Assembly (NCBI RefSeq): GCF_039994875.1 | Contig: NZ_CP121196.1 | Location: 3,534,001-3,598,000 of the forward strand | Length of the DNA: 64,000 nt | Reading direction: 5' to 3' | Source: Telmatobacter sp. DSM 110680 | GTDB lineage: Bacteria > Acidobacteriota > Terriglobia > Terriglobales > Acidobacteriaceae | In this document: piece after piece, positions 1 through 9,501 of the stretch | Position numbering within the stretch: position 1 is the stretch's first letter | Layout: each line of letters opens with the position of its first letter | Program-made: the position numbers and the translations under genes | The notes under the pieces: generated by a model | What the model saw: the letters and a program-made list of their open reading frames with translations, nothing else | Told to the model about the DNA's origin: nothing | Database searches by the model: none

Positions 1-1309
1 TGTTTGAGGACGCCGATACTCTCATCCAAGCGATCGCAAGATAGACAAGGTTGCCGATCTGTCCGCCGACCGCTGCCATCACGATACCCAGCGCACCATA
101 TCCCCGGACCATTGGGTAGACGAGCGACATGCTCACCAAAGCCGCGACTACGGATGAAACCAAGATCGGCCGCGTGCTCTCGATAGTGCGAAAGAGGAAA
201 GTAAGTTGGCGGATGGGCCACGCAAGCAAAAAGTAAAACATCTGCAAGTTCAACACACCGGCATACACGCGCAACTGATGTCCATAGAAAAAGGAAAGAA
301 AGCGGCCCGATAATAGGGAAGCCGCAGAGAAGACCACGAGAAGAGCTACGAATCCGGCGGCCCCGAAGCGAAATAGAAATCTTGCGGCGCGCTGGAGTCC
401 GCCAAGGCGCATTTCTTCTGCGGCGCGGATGGGGACGATGTTCTCCATCGCCTGAAATGCAATGTTCACAGGTCCAATCACATTTTGTGTGGCGCGCACG
501 CCTCCAGCCGCTTGTGGTCCGGCGACGCTTGCGCCGACCAGCATTGCCCCCTGGTAGACCAGCCACTGCAGTTGATTGGCAATTCCAAGATCGATTGAAA
601 GGCTCCGAATACGTCTCCACGCGTGCCTCGTCTCTATCTGCGTACTGCGAAGCCGCTCGAGGATAGCCCCTATAAAGAACGCAATTCCTGACGTTAGAGC
701 GATAGTCCAGAATGCAGTGCCGATGGTCAACCAATGCGTCGCCCAGAGAAGGCTTAAAACAATCACCTGTCCACCGTAGCTGATCGCATCGTTCCACAAC
801 GAGTCCTGCGCTTTTCCGACGGTGAAAAAGTATCGTCGCAGCCAGTCCTGTAGAAGATACAAGCACACCGCTAAAGCGAAAGGTAGGACGAAGTGGGGAG
901 GGACGCCGCTGCGATCAATCGTCATATAGACGACCGTGACGCCGACAGTCAACATAGTCGCTATCGCGCAGAAGATAACTTGCACGCCAAAAACCCCGCG
1001 TACGAACTCGCGCCGATCATCGGCGGTAGCGCATAGGGAACCAAGCGTGATCATCGGGGAAGAGATAAAGCTGAGTTGAACGCTGTTGGCGAGAAGAAGG
1101 ATTACGTAGGCTATCGTGAACTTGCCGAACGCCTCGAGCCCCAACCCACGGACGAGGATAATCCCGGTAAGAAAATTCGATGCACTTACGAGAATTTGAT
1201 CAGCGATTGTCTGTGCGCTTCTGCCTCGCGCGAATTTGTGCAACTGCAATCCCCGGAGTTCCACGAACTCAAGACCTCCGCTTTCGGTTGACGACGTTGC
1301 AGATTGCAT
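1..1309 (-). CDS. Wzx-like polysaccharide flippase, partial (3' end beyond window)
   Basis: An open frame on the minus strand starts near 1309 and runs without a stop off the left edge, giving about 436 residues. It is strongly hydrophobic, with repeated membrane segments such as FLTGIILVRGLGLEAFGKFT near the N-terminus. That GLGxxxFGxF pattern is typical of MATE/Wzx-type lipid-linked oligosaccharide flippases. The family moves undecaprenyl-linked repeat units across the inner membrane. It is the last visible gene of the EPS operon and starts 56 bp after the polymerase/ligase stop. The start is uncertain. ATG at 1309 is the first after an in-frame stop but has a poor ribosome site; a GTG at 1264 follows a GGAGG about 9 bases upstream. 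Family assignment rests on hydrophobicity, that motif and context. Confidence 0.75.
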   Translation of the reverse strand, partial: MQSATSSTESGGLEFVELRGLQLHKFARGRSAQTIADQILVSASNFLTGIILVRGLGLEAFGKFTIAYVILLLANSVQLSFISSPMITLGSLCATADDRREFVRGVFGVQVIFCAIATMLTVGVTVVYMTIDRSGVPPHFVLPFALAVCLYLLQDWLRRYFFTVGKAQDSLWNDAISYGGQVIVLSLLWATHWLTIGTAFWTIALTSGIAFFIGAILERLRSTQIETRHAWRRIRSLSIDLGIANQLQWLVYQGAMLVGASVAGPQAAGGVRATQNVIGPVNIAFQAMENIVPIRAAEEMRLGGLQRAARFLFRFGAAGFVALLVVFSAASLLSGRFLSFFYGHQLRVYAGVLNLQMFYFLLAWPIRQLTFLFRTIESTRPILVSSVVAALVSMSLVYPMVRGYGALGIVMAAVGGQIGNLVYLAIAWMRVSASSN

Positions 1310-1364
1310 ACATGGCGTGTGAGGAGAACTCCAAACCTGCGTGTGCGATTTTCATCGCACTGCG

Positions 1365-2699
1365 TTAACCCGCAGTTTGCTGTCTCGGCTGAAGCGCGCG
1401 GGCGGACCATCGCAAGGGTTTGAGCGCAGCGGCAGGACTGCGCGTCAGTTCTCTTATTAGGTCAACGTTGGTAATAATGCAGAGGAAAATCGCGACCTCA
1501 TAGCCCATCCAGCCAAGAATCCCGGTCGACATAATCGTAGACATCCAGACATGGATGATGAGAACGTAGGTTCCGGCAAATTCGGGATGTAAGTTCCAAG
1601 CGGTCCAAGCTCGGAAAGAAGCAACGACCAGGAGCGAGGCCCCAAGTAGGAAGCCAATAATTCCTAATCCTGTCAATACTTCCAGAAATCCGTTGTGAAG
1701 CGAACTCATCTCTTCGAGGTACATATTACCAATGTGAGCAATAACCGTCTTTCCACCTACGCCTCCGCCAACCCCTAACAGGGGGTACTTCTCGAATTGG
1801 CGCACTGCAGCCGTCCACACAATGGTTCGACCGCTAAGGGTGACGAAGCTCGACGAACTCTGCTGACCCTGAAGCCGAGTTACAACTTCAGTGGAAAACA
1901 TGATACCCATGACAGCAACGCCCAAGACAGAAAGAATGCCGATCATCTTCGACTTTTTGAAGACTACAAGAAGCACTGAAAGAAGAAGAATGCCTAACGA
2001 CGTGCGGCTTGCCGATACGCTGAATAAGCACAATGCAAAAATAAGCTGGGGAATTGCGGCCTTGCCGCGGATTCGATGAGCCTGCCATTCGGCAATAACA
2101 ACGAGTATCAGAGCGCTGGCGACGTACCCCAATCCATTGCCAGAAAGAAAAGGAGCCTGTGCAGTCGTACTGCTGATGAGTCCGGCCCGATGCTGCACAA
2201 ATGCGTGAAGCCGAAGGCAGAAGCCAATCACCGCCAGCGAACCAAGCAGGGACATCACGAGCAGGGTTATCTGTCGAAGTCCTTCGATGCGGGCGATAGC
2301 GTTTTCTCCGCGAGACGCTTCAAAGAAGACCATGCCAGCAAGAAGTAACTCGGCGCTCTTACCGAGTGTTTGCACAGGGATTTCCGACCAGATCGTCGAA
2401 ACGAAGTAAAGTCCCGCAAATGCGAGGTATCCGAGGCGCAAATCCGTATCGCGCATCGGAGCCACTCGCGGCTTGAACAGCAAGAGAAGAAAAGCGATGA
2501 CAATGGCAGGGGTACGGATGAGCAGAATCGCTTTCGCGCTACTGTGTCCAGCACCCCCTCCGGAAAGATCTTCCACCTGAAGCATCGCGCCCAGCAGAAT
2601 GCAGAAAAGCGCGATGCCAGGTAACCCTGTGACGCTAAAGGCCGAGCGCCAGGATTTTATATTCCATGGGAATACTGAGAATGCCATTGTGCTATCCAT
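1365..2699 (-). CDS. O-antigen ligase/polymerase-like membrane protein (Wzy/WaaL family)
   Basis: This 444-residue protein has about ten to twelve hydrophobic segments. In the C-terminal half it has a large polar loop containing YPLLGVGGGVGG and LHNGFLEVLTGLGIIGFLLG. The pattern GxGxG followed by HNxFLExLxxxGxxG is characteristic of the O-antigen ligase/polymerase family. Enzymes of this family either polymerise EPS repeat units in the periplasm or ligate glycans to an acceptor. Because it sits between the Wza-like exporter (15 bp upstream) and the flippase, polymerisation (a Wzy role) is the more likely job. The ATG at 2699 is preceded by GGGAAATCA, an acceptable ribosome site. Sequence alone cannot separate Wzy from ligase. 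Confidence 0.82.
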   Translation of the reverse strand: MDSTMAFSVFPWNIKSWRSAFSVTGLPGIALFCILLGAMLQVEDLSGGGAGHSSAKAILLIRTPAIVIAFLLLLFKPRVAPMRDTDLRLGYLAFAGLYFVSTIWSEIPVQTLGKSAELLLAGMVFFEASRGENAIARIEGLRQITLLVMSLLGSLAVIGFCLRLHAFVQHRAGLISSTTAQAPFLSGNGLGYVASALILVVIAEWQAHRIRGKAAIPQLIFALCLFSVSASRTSLGILLLSVLLVVFKKSKMIGILSVLGVAVMGIMFSTEVVTRLQGQQSSSSFVTLSGRTIVWTAAVRQFEKYPLLGVGGGVGGKTVIAHIGNMYLEEMSSLHNGFLEVLTGLGIIGFLLGASLLVVASFRAWTAWNLHPEFAGTYVLIIHVWMSTIMSTGILGWMGYEVAIFLCIITNVDLIRELTRSPAAALKPLRWSARALQPRQQTAG

Positions 2700-2714
2700 T
2701 GATTTCCCAGCGCC

Positions 2715-3752
2715 TCAACGCGTGACGTAGATTGCAGCCGAAGTAGTCTGCGCGACCACTCCTGTGGTGGAACTGAGGACAGTCTTCATGCGGCTCACCG
2801 GAACATAGACAATGTCTCCAGCCGATAACATTAGGGGAGCTTCCTTTCCGTCCATGATCTTCTTGTAGGAGATGGGAATTTCAACAATCTTGCCGTCGGA
2901 CTGTTTCTGGACGACACGCAATGCGCCGACCTTCGCTTGAAGTGCTAGCCCCTGCGCGAGGGATATTGCCTGCGCAACATTCAGTTCACCCTGTTCCTGC
3001 ATAGCGTAACCGCCGGGGCGATTAACTGCACCGAGCACGTAGACAACTCCAGCGCGTTTCACGATGATAGTGTCGCCGGGATGAACCATCACATCGCGAA
3101 TTTCACTGGCATCGCCCCCCCTGGAATAGTGGTAAGACTTTGTCGGGGGATCTCCGTCGGCGCGCTTGACCTCGATTTCGTTACCGGCAAGCTGGGTTTC
3201 TCCGCCGGTCATGCCAATTACTTCGAGCAGGCTATGCGGCGCCAGCAACTCTACCTTGCCTGGGGTCTGCACTTCACCGATCACAGTCGCGGATGTAGTG
3301 GCAAACTGCTGTACATCGATACTGATCTGGGGATTCTTCAGAATTCCCTGATCTTTGAATGCCTTCTCTAAAGCCTGTTTAGCTTGAGCAACGGTGTCGC
3401 CACCAATATGGACCGGCTTGAGGAACGCGATATTGACATTGCCCTCACTATCGACGCGGGCCGGCCCGGAGAAATCCGGCTCATCGTAAACAAGGACATT
3501 CAAGAGAAAGCCAGGACCGAGTTTGAGACTTGCAAAGTCCTCGGGAACACTGACTAGAGAACTAGGGGTAGTCGCAGACGGAGCAATTCTGCCCTCGGGT
3601 TGGGTAGGAGCAGTCTGTTGGTTGCCATTGGGCTGGGTTGCCTGCGCGATGGAAGCAGGTTGAGTTCCCAACGCCAGCAGCATTCCAAGCGCCAAAGCAC
3701 CTAATCCGGTTTTCTCAATGGAGAAGTGCGAGGAAGTCATTGAATTAAGCAT
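2715..3752 (-). CDS. Polysaccharide export outer-membrane protein (Wza-like, SLBB domains)
   Basis: It is a 345-residue exported protein. A signal segment, LGALALGMLLALGTQPA, is followed by a polysaccharide-export domain (LKLGPGFLLNVLVYDEPDFSG) and then SLBB-type beta-grasp regions (GEVQTPGKVEL and YVLGAVNRPGGYAM). Wza-family proteins form the periplasm-spanning outer-membrane export channel and work with the Wzc-like co-polymerase encoded just upstream. I place the start at ATG 3752, overlapping the kinase stop by 8 bp, because GGAG lies nine bases before it. An upstream in-frame ATG at 3842 would give an unlikely N-terminal extension buried in the kinase gene. The overlap suggests translational coupling. 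There is no clear lipobox, so it may not be a lipoprotein like E. coli Wza. Confidence 0.9.
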   Translation of the reverse strand: MLNSMTSSHFSIEKTGLGALALGMLLALGTQPASIAQATQPNGNQQTAPTQPEGRIAPSATTPSSLVSVPEDFASLKLGPGFLLNVLVYDEPDFSGPARVDSEGNVNIAFLKPVHIGGDTVAQAKQALEKAFKDQGILKNPQISIDVQQFATTSATVIGEVQTPGKVELLAPHSLLEVIGMTGGETQLAGNEIEVKRADGDPPTKSYHYSRGGDASEIRDVMVHPGDTIIVKRAGVVYVLGAVNRPGGYAMQEQGELNVAQAISLAQGLALQAKVGALRVVQKQSDGKIVEIPISYKKIMDGKEAPLMLSAGDIVYVPVSRMKTVLSSTTGVVAQTTSAAIYVTR

Positions 3753-6078
3753 CGAGGTAATCTCCATTTCCGTGGTGACCATACGCGTCGAAGTAGTCGA
3801 TGGAGTTGGTATCAACTCCGTTGAGCACGATGCCGACTGCACGAGAACCGCTCATTTCCAGAACATTGGATAGGCTCTTTAGCACCGTGCGGGTCGTCTG
3901 CCGGGCGCGAACGACTGCAATGGTTGCGCCAAACTTCTCGGACAACACACGCGCATCCGTCAGCAACAGGATTGGCGGGCTGTCCGCGATGATCAGGTCG
4001 TATTCGCCGGTAAGCGTACTGAGCAACTGATCAAACTCGGTGGATTCGAGTAACTCCGCGGATGCGATAGTCTCTGAACCTGCGGGAAGCAGTGAAAGGG
4101 TTGGCAAGGTGCGATGTGCGTAAATGCATGTTGCGGCTTTTGCTTTGCCGATCAGCACGTCGCTTAGTCCCGGAGAGCACGGGCGATCAAAGAAGTCGTG
4201 TAGATGGGGCTTGCGCATGTCAGCATCGAGCAAAAGGACGCGCTTACCTGACAACGCAAATGCCACAGCGGTGTTGTAGGCAACGGTTGATTTTCCCTCG
4301 CCGAAAAGCGGGCTGGTCACGAGAAGCGTGCGAAGTCGCCCGGACTGCGATGCAACCTGAATTGCGGTGCGAAGGGAACGGAAGGACTCAGCCCCGGCAG
4401 ATCGCGGGTCGTTAATAAGCGGGCTGCTCTCTAGGTTGCTACCACTCGAAGGCAGGGAGCGCACGCCAGGTGATGTGGGAATATTGCCGAGCATAGGCAG
4501 ATTTGCACCGCTCTGCAGTTGCAATGCAACTGTCACAGTGTCATCCATATGTTCGCGGACGAACGCGGATGTTACCCCGGTGAATAGCCCCGCGATGAGA
4601 CCAAGCGCGAGATAGAGCGGCGGATTGGGCCGCTTAGGCGCTGAGGGCGGACGGGCAGGATCTGCAATGCTGATGTTGGTAGCGCGAAGTCCGGCCTGGA
4701 TGTTCAGTTCTTTCAACTTGCCGTACAGCGAATCGTACAGTTGCCGACTTGCGGTTGCTTCCTGTGTCAAGGACTGGAGTTTCACCGCACTGACATTTAG
4801 ATTGCCTGCTTGCTTCTGCGCTTGATTGACTGCTGCGCGAAGTCCGTCTTCCCGCTGAGCAGCGAACAGGTATTGCTGACGCGCGCGCTCATTGATTCGT
4901 CCAATTTCTTCAGATATCTGCGCATTGACAGTGTCGAGCTGGCTCTTGGTCTCGATAAGATGCTGATTGTTCGGACCATACTTCGTTAGCATGTCATTGT
5001 AAGTAACGCGGAGCGCCGCTTGCTGCTGACGGAAGCTGCGAAGAAGTTCCAATCCGGCTCCGCCGACCGCGCTTTCTGCGGCAGCGTTGCTGACACCTGC
5101 GTCATTAGCGGCCAGTGATGCCACCGCCTCAGGATCTTTTGTTTGCGTTAGTTTGTAGATCGCTTCTTTGCCGATGCGATCCGTTTCCGCAGCAACGAAT
5201 TGTTGATTCAGCGAGTCAAGCGAATCGAGAGCTGGAACGTGCGTGGTTCCACCCGAAGCTCCGGTTTCGCCGAGAGCACCCAGCACCATGCCATTCAATC
5301 CGCTTTGTTGCTCGAAACTAGCAAGCTTGTCTTGAGAGTTCTGGTAATTGTTTTTGAGCTCATTCAACTGATCAGACAGCCAGCGTTGCGCATCCGAGGT
5401 GGCCTCCGAGCGTGCTTCATAGGTCACGTATTCCTGCACTATCGCGTTGGCAATCTGGGCTGCCCGGTTGGGATCGGGATTAAGATACTCCACTGTGATA
5501 AGCCGGGTATCAGGAGTGTTCTCGACCTTCAGTTTCTTGGCGAAGATTCCCAGAATGCGATCACGGGTATAGGGGGCCTGCTCGAGGGGTAAGCCACGTT
5601 TCATCTCATCTTCGATCCGGGCGTTTGATCCATTTACGTAACCCATGAGCGATGGAGAAAATTTGAAAGGCGGCTCATTGTCGAGATGCAGATCGCGGAC
5701 CGCAGCAAGCAAAACGTTTGGACTTTGCAGAACGATCATGTGCGTGGCGATGTCGCCTTTTACGGCATCCATTGTCGAGGGCAGAGGATCCGAATTGCCT
5801 CGCAGGCTGGTCTCCGCGGCGTCGGTCTTCTGCACCTCGATCGTGGCGACGCCCAGATATTGGCGGCTCATAAGGGCGCAGACGACCAGCGCCAGAAGAA
5901 GTCCGGCCAAACCTGCTCCCCAAATTGATTTCTTTCGCTTTCGGATGACGCTCCAGATTCCCTTGAGCGACTCCCCCTCGCCAAATCGGAACGAGAAATC
6001 GTCAACCCGCCTGGTCTCGGGGTGCTGTGGCAGGTATGGGGTGATCATGCCCTTAGTTGGATCGTTGGACAATGACAT
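3745..6078 (-). CDS. Wzc-like chain-length regulator fused to BY-type tyrosine kinase
   Basis: This 777-residue inner-membrane protein combines a Wzz/GumC-like periplasmic part with a cytoplasmic bacterial tyrosine kinase. The first membrane segment (about 51-70) reads IWGAGLAGLLLALVVCALMS. A long coiled-coil-rich periplasmic region follows, then a second membrane segment near 480-500 preceded by the proline-rich PARPPSAPKRPNPP. The kinase shows Walker A SPLFGEGKST (about 587-596), Walker A' LLLDADMRKP and a later DSPP motif. The C-terminus carries a short tyrosine cluster (YFDAY, DYLDA) as expected for autophosphorylation sites. It controls EPS polymerisation and export with the Wza-like protein. 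The start has a strong AAAGGAGG ten bases upstream. The fused arrangement is typical of non-Firmicute EPS loci. Confidence 0.95.
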   Translation of the reverse strand: MSLSNDPTKGMITPYLPQHPETRRVDDFSFRFGEGESLKGIWSVIRKRKKSIWGAGLAGLLLALVVCALMSRQYLGVATIEVQKTDAAETSLRGNSDPLPSTMDAVKGDIATHMIVLQSPNVLLAAVRDLHLDNEPPFKFSPSLMGYVNGSNARIEDEMKRGLPLEQAPYTRDRILGIFAKKLKVENTPDTRLITVEYLNPDPNRAAQIANAIVQEYVTYEARSEATSDAQRWLSDQLNELKNNYQNSQDKLASFEQQSGLNGMVLGALGETGASGGTTHVPALDSLDSLNQQFVAAETDRIGKEAIYKLTQTKDPEAVASLAANDAGVSNAAAESAVGGAGLELLRSFRQQQAALRVTYNDMLTKYGPNNQHLIETKSQLDTVNAQISEEIGRINERARQQYLFAAQREDGLRAAVNQAQKQAGNLNVSAVKLQSLTQEATASRQLYDSLYGKLKELNIQAGLRATNISIADPARPPSAPKRPNPPLYLALGLIAGLFTGVTSAFVREHMDDTVTVALQLQSGANLPMLGNIPTSPGVRSLPSSGSNLESSPLINDPRSAGAESFRSLRTAIQVASQSGRLRTLLVTSPLFGEGKSTVAYNTAVAFALSGKRVLLLDADMRKPHLHDFFDRPCSPGLSDVLIGKAKAATCIYAHRTLPTLSLLPAGSETIASAELLESTEFDQLLSTLTGEYDLIIADSPPILLLTDARVLSEKFGATIAVVRARQTTRTVLKSLSNVLEMSGSRAVGIVLNGVDTNSIDYFDAYGHHGNGDYLDA

Positions 6079-6186
6079 TGGCTGGGTGCCTCCTTTACTT
6101 GCTTCATCATCTTTTGATGACGAATTGTTCGTGGATACATCTACAACTAAAGTTCGCTAGGCCGCTTTTGGGGTTCGGCTTAACAA

Positions 6187-7392
6187 TCAAGTTCCTGCGG
6201 GCACTGCCCGTGATTGGACCAGTTCGCGGGACTTCAAAACCGACCGATAGACATTGAGCAGAGTCGAAAAGTTTTTGTCGCCCGTGTAGTTGGACTGAAA
6301 ACAACCACGTGCATTGCCGCGCATTGAGCAAAGAGAATTGTGCTGGAGCAGATCGCGCAAACTGCTCCGCAGAGAAAGCGCATCGCCGGCTGGGAATAGG
6401 GCGCCTGTCTCTCCATCGACGATCATTTCTGGATAGCAACCAATCCTGGATGCAATGATGGGTGTCCCAACTGCAAGGGACTCAATCACCACGCGTGGCA
6501 TCCCTTCGTACCACTGCGAAGGACAAAGGAGAGCAGAAGCGTCAGCCATCAAGCCGATCACTTCGTCGCTACTCCGCGCACCGAGCCACTCAACATTTGG
6601 CATTGTTGAGACGGCGGCCCGCACTTCGTTTTCAAGGGGTCCAGTGCCGGCAATCTTCAGTTTCGGCAGATCCTGCCCGTGTTTCCAGCATTCCAGCAAT
6701 ACGCGTATACCTTTTTCCTCCGTGAGCCTTCCAGCGAAGAGAAAATAGCCGCCGCGGCCAGCGCCCGGACCCGGATCCGGATCAATGAAATTTGGCTTGA
6801 CGACGACTTTGTCGGCGGGGAGTCCACCTTCGAGAAGCTTATGACGGGCGAACTCTGTGAGAGCAACAAATCGATTGATTGATCGGCTCCAGGTACCGAT
6901 GGACCAATGAGTCAACATTCCAGCAGTTGCTACTGCGCTTCCGACGGTGCTGCCGCGATAGCAGGAATGGAGGATGCCGGGAGTGCGAAACGTGGTTCCG
7001 ATACAGTCCTCGCACACGTTGCCGTCCCGGAAAAGAGTCGCATTTACGCACAGCAACCGATAATTGTGCAACGTATGAACAACCGGAACATTCTCGCGTG
7101 AGCAAATGTTGAAGAGTGAAGGCGATAAAGTTGGAAACCAGTTGTGAACATGTACAACATCAGGCCGAAACTCGAAAAGACTATTTTTGAATCGAGATTG
7201 CGCCGCGGTTGGAAGGCCAAACTGACCCAGCGACACCTGGATTTTCGTCACTAGGCCCTGAATCGCATCGTTGTCAGCGTCAAACCGTTGAACTTCAATT
7301 CCGTTTGCAGCCAACAGGCGTACTTCTGCGTCCACTACGGCGTCTTCACCGCCCCGCTGCTGATATCGATTGTGGACCATCAAAACTTTCAT
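6187..7392 (-). CDS. Glycosyltransferase family 4 (GT-B fold)
   Basis: At 401 residues this is the usual length for GT4. The N-terminal domain begins MKVLMVHNRYQQRGGEDAVV and carries HVHNWFPTLSP, a common start for acidobacterial and cyanobacterial GT4 enzymes. The C-terminal nucleotide-sugar domain has FAGRLTEEKGI and the EX7E-type motif YEGMPRVVIESLAVGTP. It is a cytoplasmic retaining glycosyltransferase that probably adds one sugar to the undecaprenyl-linked EPS repeat. The sugar cannot be read from sequence. It lies between the initiating transferase and the Wzc-like gene, with about 110-130 bp gaps on each side, so internal promoters are possible. Confidence 0.9.
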   Translation of the reverse strand: MKVLMVHNRYQQRGGEDAVVDAEVRLLAANGIEVQRFDADNDAIQGLVTKIQVSLGQFGLPTAAQSRFKNSLFEFRPDVVHVHNWFPTLSPSLFNICSRENVPVVHTLHNYRLLCVNATLFRDGNVCEDCIGTTFRTPGILHSCYRGSTVGSAVATAGMLTHWSIGTWSRSINRFVALTEFARHKLLEGGLPADKVVVKPNFIDPDPGPGAGRGGYFLFAGRLTEEKGIRVLLECWKHGQDLPKLKIAGTGPLENEVRAAVSTMPNVEWLGARSSDEVIGLMADASALLCPSQWYEGMPRVVIESLAVGTPIIASRIGCYPEMIVDGETGALFPAGDALSLRSSLRDLLQHNSLCSMRGNARGCFQSNYTGDKNFSTLLNVYRSVLKSRELVQSRAVPAGT

Positions 7393-7522
7393 TAGTTCCT
7401 CAGCGTCTTTGCGTTACCCCCCGGCCGCGAAAGACATCCTGGGTCTTAGCGAATCTGATTAACGGTTCATTCGGCCCGCTGATACGGACGAAGGAAATCC
7501 TGAGCTTGAAGTAACGCCTACA

Positions 7523-9007
7523 TCAGATTCCTTTTGCTGCATAGACCAGAGTGTGGAGAAGGATAGCCACATCCATCAGCACAGTCCGATTCTGGATGTA
7601 GTAAAGGTCATACTCAATCGATTGATGAATTGCGAATTGACGATCGGCACTCAATTGCCAAAGCCCCGTTATACCTTGTGGTACCGTAAGGCGCGCAGCT
7701 TCCCAAGGACCATACTCTTCGGTAATAAAGGGCATCTCCGGCCGCGGTCCAACCAAGGTCATCTCACCTCTCAAGACGTTAATCAACTGAGGAATCTCAT
7801 CAAGGCTGGTTTTACGTAAGAGGCGACCCACCCGGGTTATGCGGGAATCGGTTTGTTCGTTAGGCGATCGGGCATACTTCGGGGCATCCACCTTCATGCT
7901 GCGAAATTTAAGAATTTCAAAAGGCTTTCCATCTTTGCCGACACGCGTCTGGCGGAAGAAGATCGGACCCTTTGATTCAGCACGAATGGCTATGGCGAGC
8001 AATGCCCAGATTGGAGCGCTCAAGAAAATGAGAAGTGCAGAACATGCAATGTCGATGAGTCGCTTTATCGCGCTGTAGAAACGACCTGCATCGTTTGGTT
8101 CTGTAGTTGCAACGAATAGGCCGTCCATTTCCCAAACGCGTGTAGGGCACTTGTTAGCCAATATTTCCTGATCGTCCACCAGGGAGAGCGTGCAGTTCGC
8201 GGCTTGAGCAATTTCCCGCACGGTCTTCAGGCCGTGGTCAGATATGCTGGAGTCGCAGACGTAAATGTCCTTGATGTTGAGCCGGGTGAGCATATCAACG
8301 CTTAGAGGCTCATGAAAGATAGGTCGAGAGTCGCGTTGGAAGTAGTCATAGCTGTAGATCGCTTCACTATGCTCACTCTCGCTGCCAATGAATCCCACTG
8401 GGTCAATGCCGAGCATCGGCGAATGAAGCGCTCCAGTGAAGAAGCGGCGTGCTGTCCGGCGAGACCCGTAGATAAGCGAGCGTCGGCGAGGAAGAGAAGT
8501 CGCGATGCGTTGCCTGACTGCCTCAAGTACCCACACCCGGCCAATGGCGAGAAATGCAGTGCCGATTATCCATCCGCCGAGCATAGCCATGCGCGGTACA
8601 GGGTATCGTGCGACAATGCACACCACGAGGCTTATCATGATGGCTTTGATCGATACGCGTAAGACAGTCTCGGTCTCCTTGACGTGAAGAAGGCTGCAAA
8701 CGCGCGGATAAGCATTGTCGCTCTGTAGAAGGCAAAGCACCAGAACTGTGTAAATGATCGAGCCTAGAATGAGCGACTGAGTACTGAGTTCAAAGGAGTG
8801 CGTGCGCTGGAAAAGATGACCGATGGTTCCGCCGATCAATGTGCCCACGAGAAGAAGCAGGAAATCCGCCGTCACCCGGACTAAGGGAACTGACAGCTCG
8901 GACGGAGACCAGTCCTTGCGAGTTCCAGTCTGAATCGCGATTGAAATTGGAGTTGGATCACTCCGGTTATTTCCTTCAGGCTGAAACGGGATCGCATTCG
9001 TATTCAT
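7523..9007 (-). CDS. Undecaprenyl-phosphate sugar phosphotransferase (WbaP/WcaJ type)
   Basis: It is a 494-residue polyisoprenyl-phosphate hexose-1-phosphate transferase, the enzyme that starts EPS repeat-unit assembly on the membrane lipid. The N-terminal third contains several membrane segments. A Rossmann-like region with IYGSRRTARRFFTGAL follows, then a further membrane segment and the C-terminal bacterial sugar-transferase domain. That domain shows KFRSMKVDAP, SLDEIPQLINVLRGEMTLVG and PRPEMP, all hallmark motifs. I choose ATG 9007, with GAGG eight bases upstream, over an in-frame GTG at 9043. As the most upstream gene of the minus-strand cluster it probably sets the operon promoter in 9008-9501. 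The family uses galactose- or glucose-1-phosphate, but which one is not visible. Confidence 0.93.
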   Translation of the reverse strand: MNTNAIPFQPEGNNRSDPTPISIAIQTGTRKDWSPSELSVPLVRVTADFLLLLVGTLIGGTIGHLFQRTHSFELSTQSLILGSIIYTVLVLCLLQSDNAYPRVCSLLHVKETETVLRVSIKAIMISLVVCIVARYPVPRMAMLGGWIIGTAFLAIGRVWVLEAVRQRIATSLPRRRSLIYGSRRTARRFFTGALHSPMLGIDPVGFIGSESEHSEAIYSYDYFQRDSRPIFHEPLSVDMLTRLNIKDIYVCDSSISDHGLKTVREIAQAANCTLSLVDDQEILANKCPTRVWEMDGLFVATTEPNDAGRFYSAIKRLIDIACSALLIFLSAPIWALLAIAIRAESKGPIFFRQTRVGKDGKPFEILKFRSMKVDAPKYARSPNEQTDSRITRVGRLLRKTSLDEIPQLINVLRGEMTLVGPRPEMPFITEEYGPWEAARLTVPQGITGLWQLSADRQFAIHQSIEYDLYYIQNRTVLMDVAILLHTLVYAAKGI

Positions 9008-9501
9008 CCACAACGCCTCGATCTCATAGATGGGGAGATGCACTGCATCAACGCTGGTATAAAGAAGAAGAAAAGGGGCCCACTACAAACCAAAGCGCAG
9101 ATGCTGCATGTCCGTTCAGGGTAAAGCTCAATGCATACATTCCTATTTGTGTGCTGGACGATCTTGATGGTCGTCTTCCGGGGAACGAGCGATTCAAAAG
9201 CAAACAGCGTGATGGCACATTGCTGAGAGCAAGGATCAAAACAGATTATTGATGCAGAGCTCCTTCCTGTTTGCAGGAGGGGAATAATTGATTTGATGCG
9301 AACAACCCGCAAGGGTTTGATATGCACATGAAGAAAATTACAGTGTCGTGAATTTGGTTCGTCAAACCAAAAAATTGGCATAAAATGCGGCTCCGAGGCA
9401 TGCTCGGCAATGAACATCCTGTGTTGCGATGCATGAATCTCACTACTGTGGCCAATAAATTGCACACACGATTTCAAATGACGAGACGAGGGCGGGAAAG
9501 A
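9008..9501. promoter_or_regulatory. Divergent intergenic region between EPS operon and GH-A glycosidase
   Basis: About 490 bp contain no credible gene and must hold the promoters of both the EPS operon (minus) and the glycosidase (plus). Visible structure includes a palindrome TTTGGTT-cgtca-AACCAAA at 9353-9371, a small hairpin AACCC-GCAA-GGGTT at 9304-9317, and a bulged hairpin CCTTCCTG-tttg-CAGGAGG near 9263-9281. A TAAAAT at 9381-9386 could be a plus-strand -10 element, though no good -35 accompanies it. Confidence 0.4.
9353..9371. promoter_or_regulatory. Palindromic operator candidate TTTGGTT-N5-AACCAAA
   Basis: It is a perfect 7-bp inverted repeat with a 5-bp spacer, located in the only divergent space between the EPS operon and the PslG-like glycosidase gene. 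It ends 10 bp before a TAAAAT box. Dimeric regulators commonly bind such sites. No regulator gene is adjacent, so the binding protein is unknown. Confidence 0.3.

Noticed and set aside
9375..9388. Sigma-54 promoter TTGGCATAAAATGC
   Set aside because: The GG and GC pairs are 8 bases apart instead of the required 10.
9008..9501. Cyclic-di-GMP (GEMM) riboswitch upstream of EPS genes
   Set aside because: The hairpins seen do not contain the conserved GEMM core sequences.
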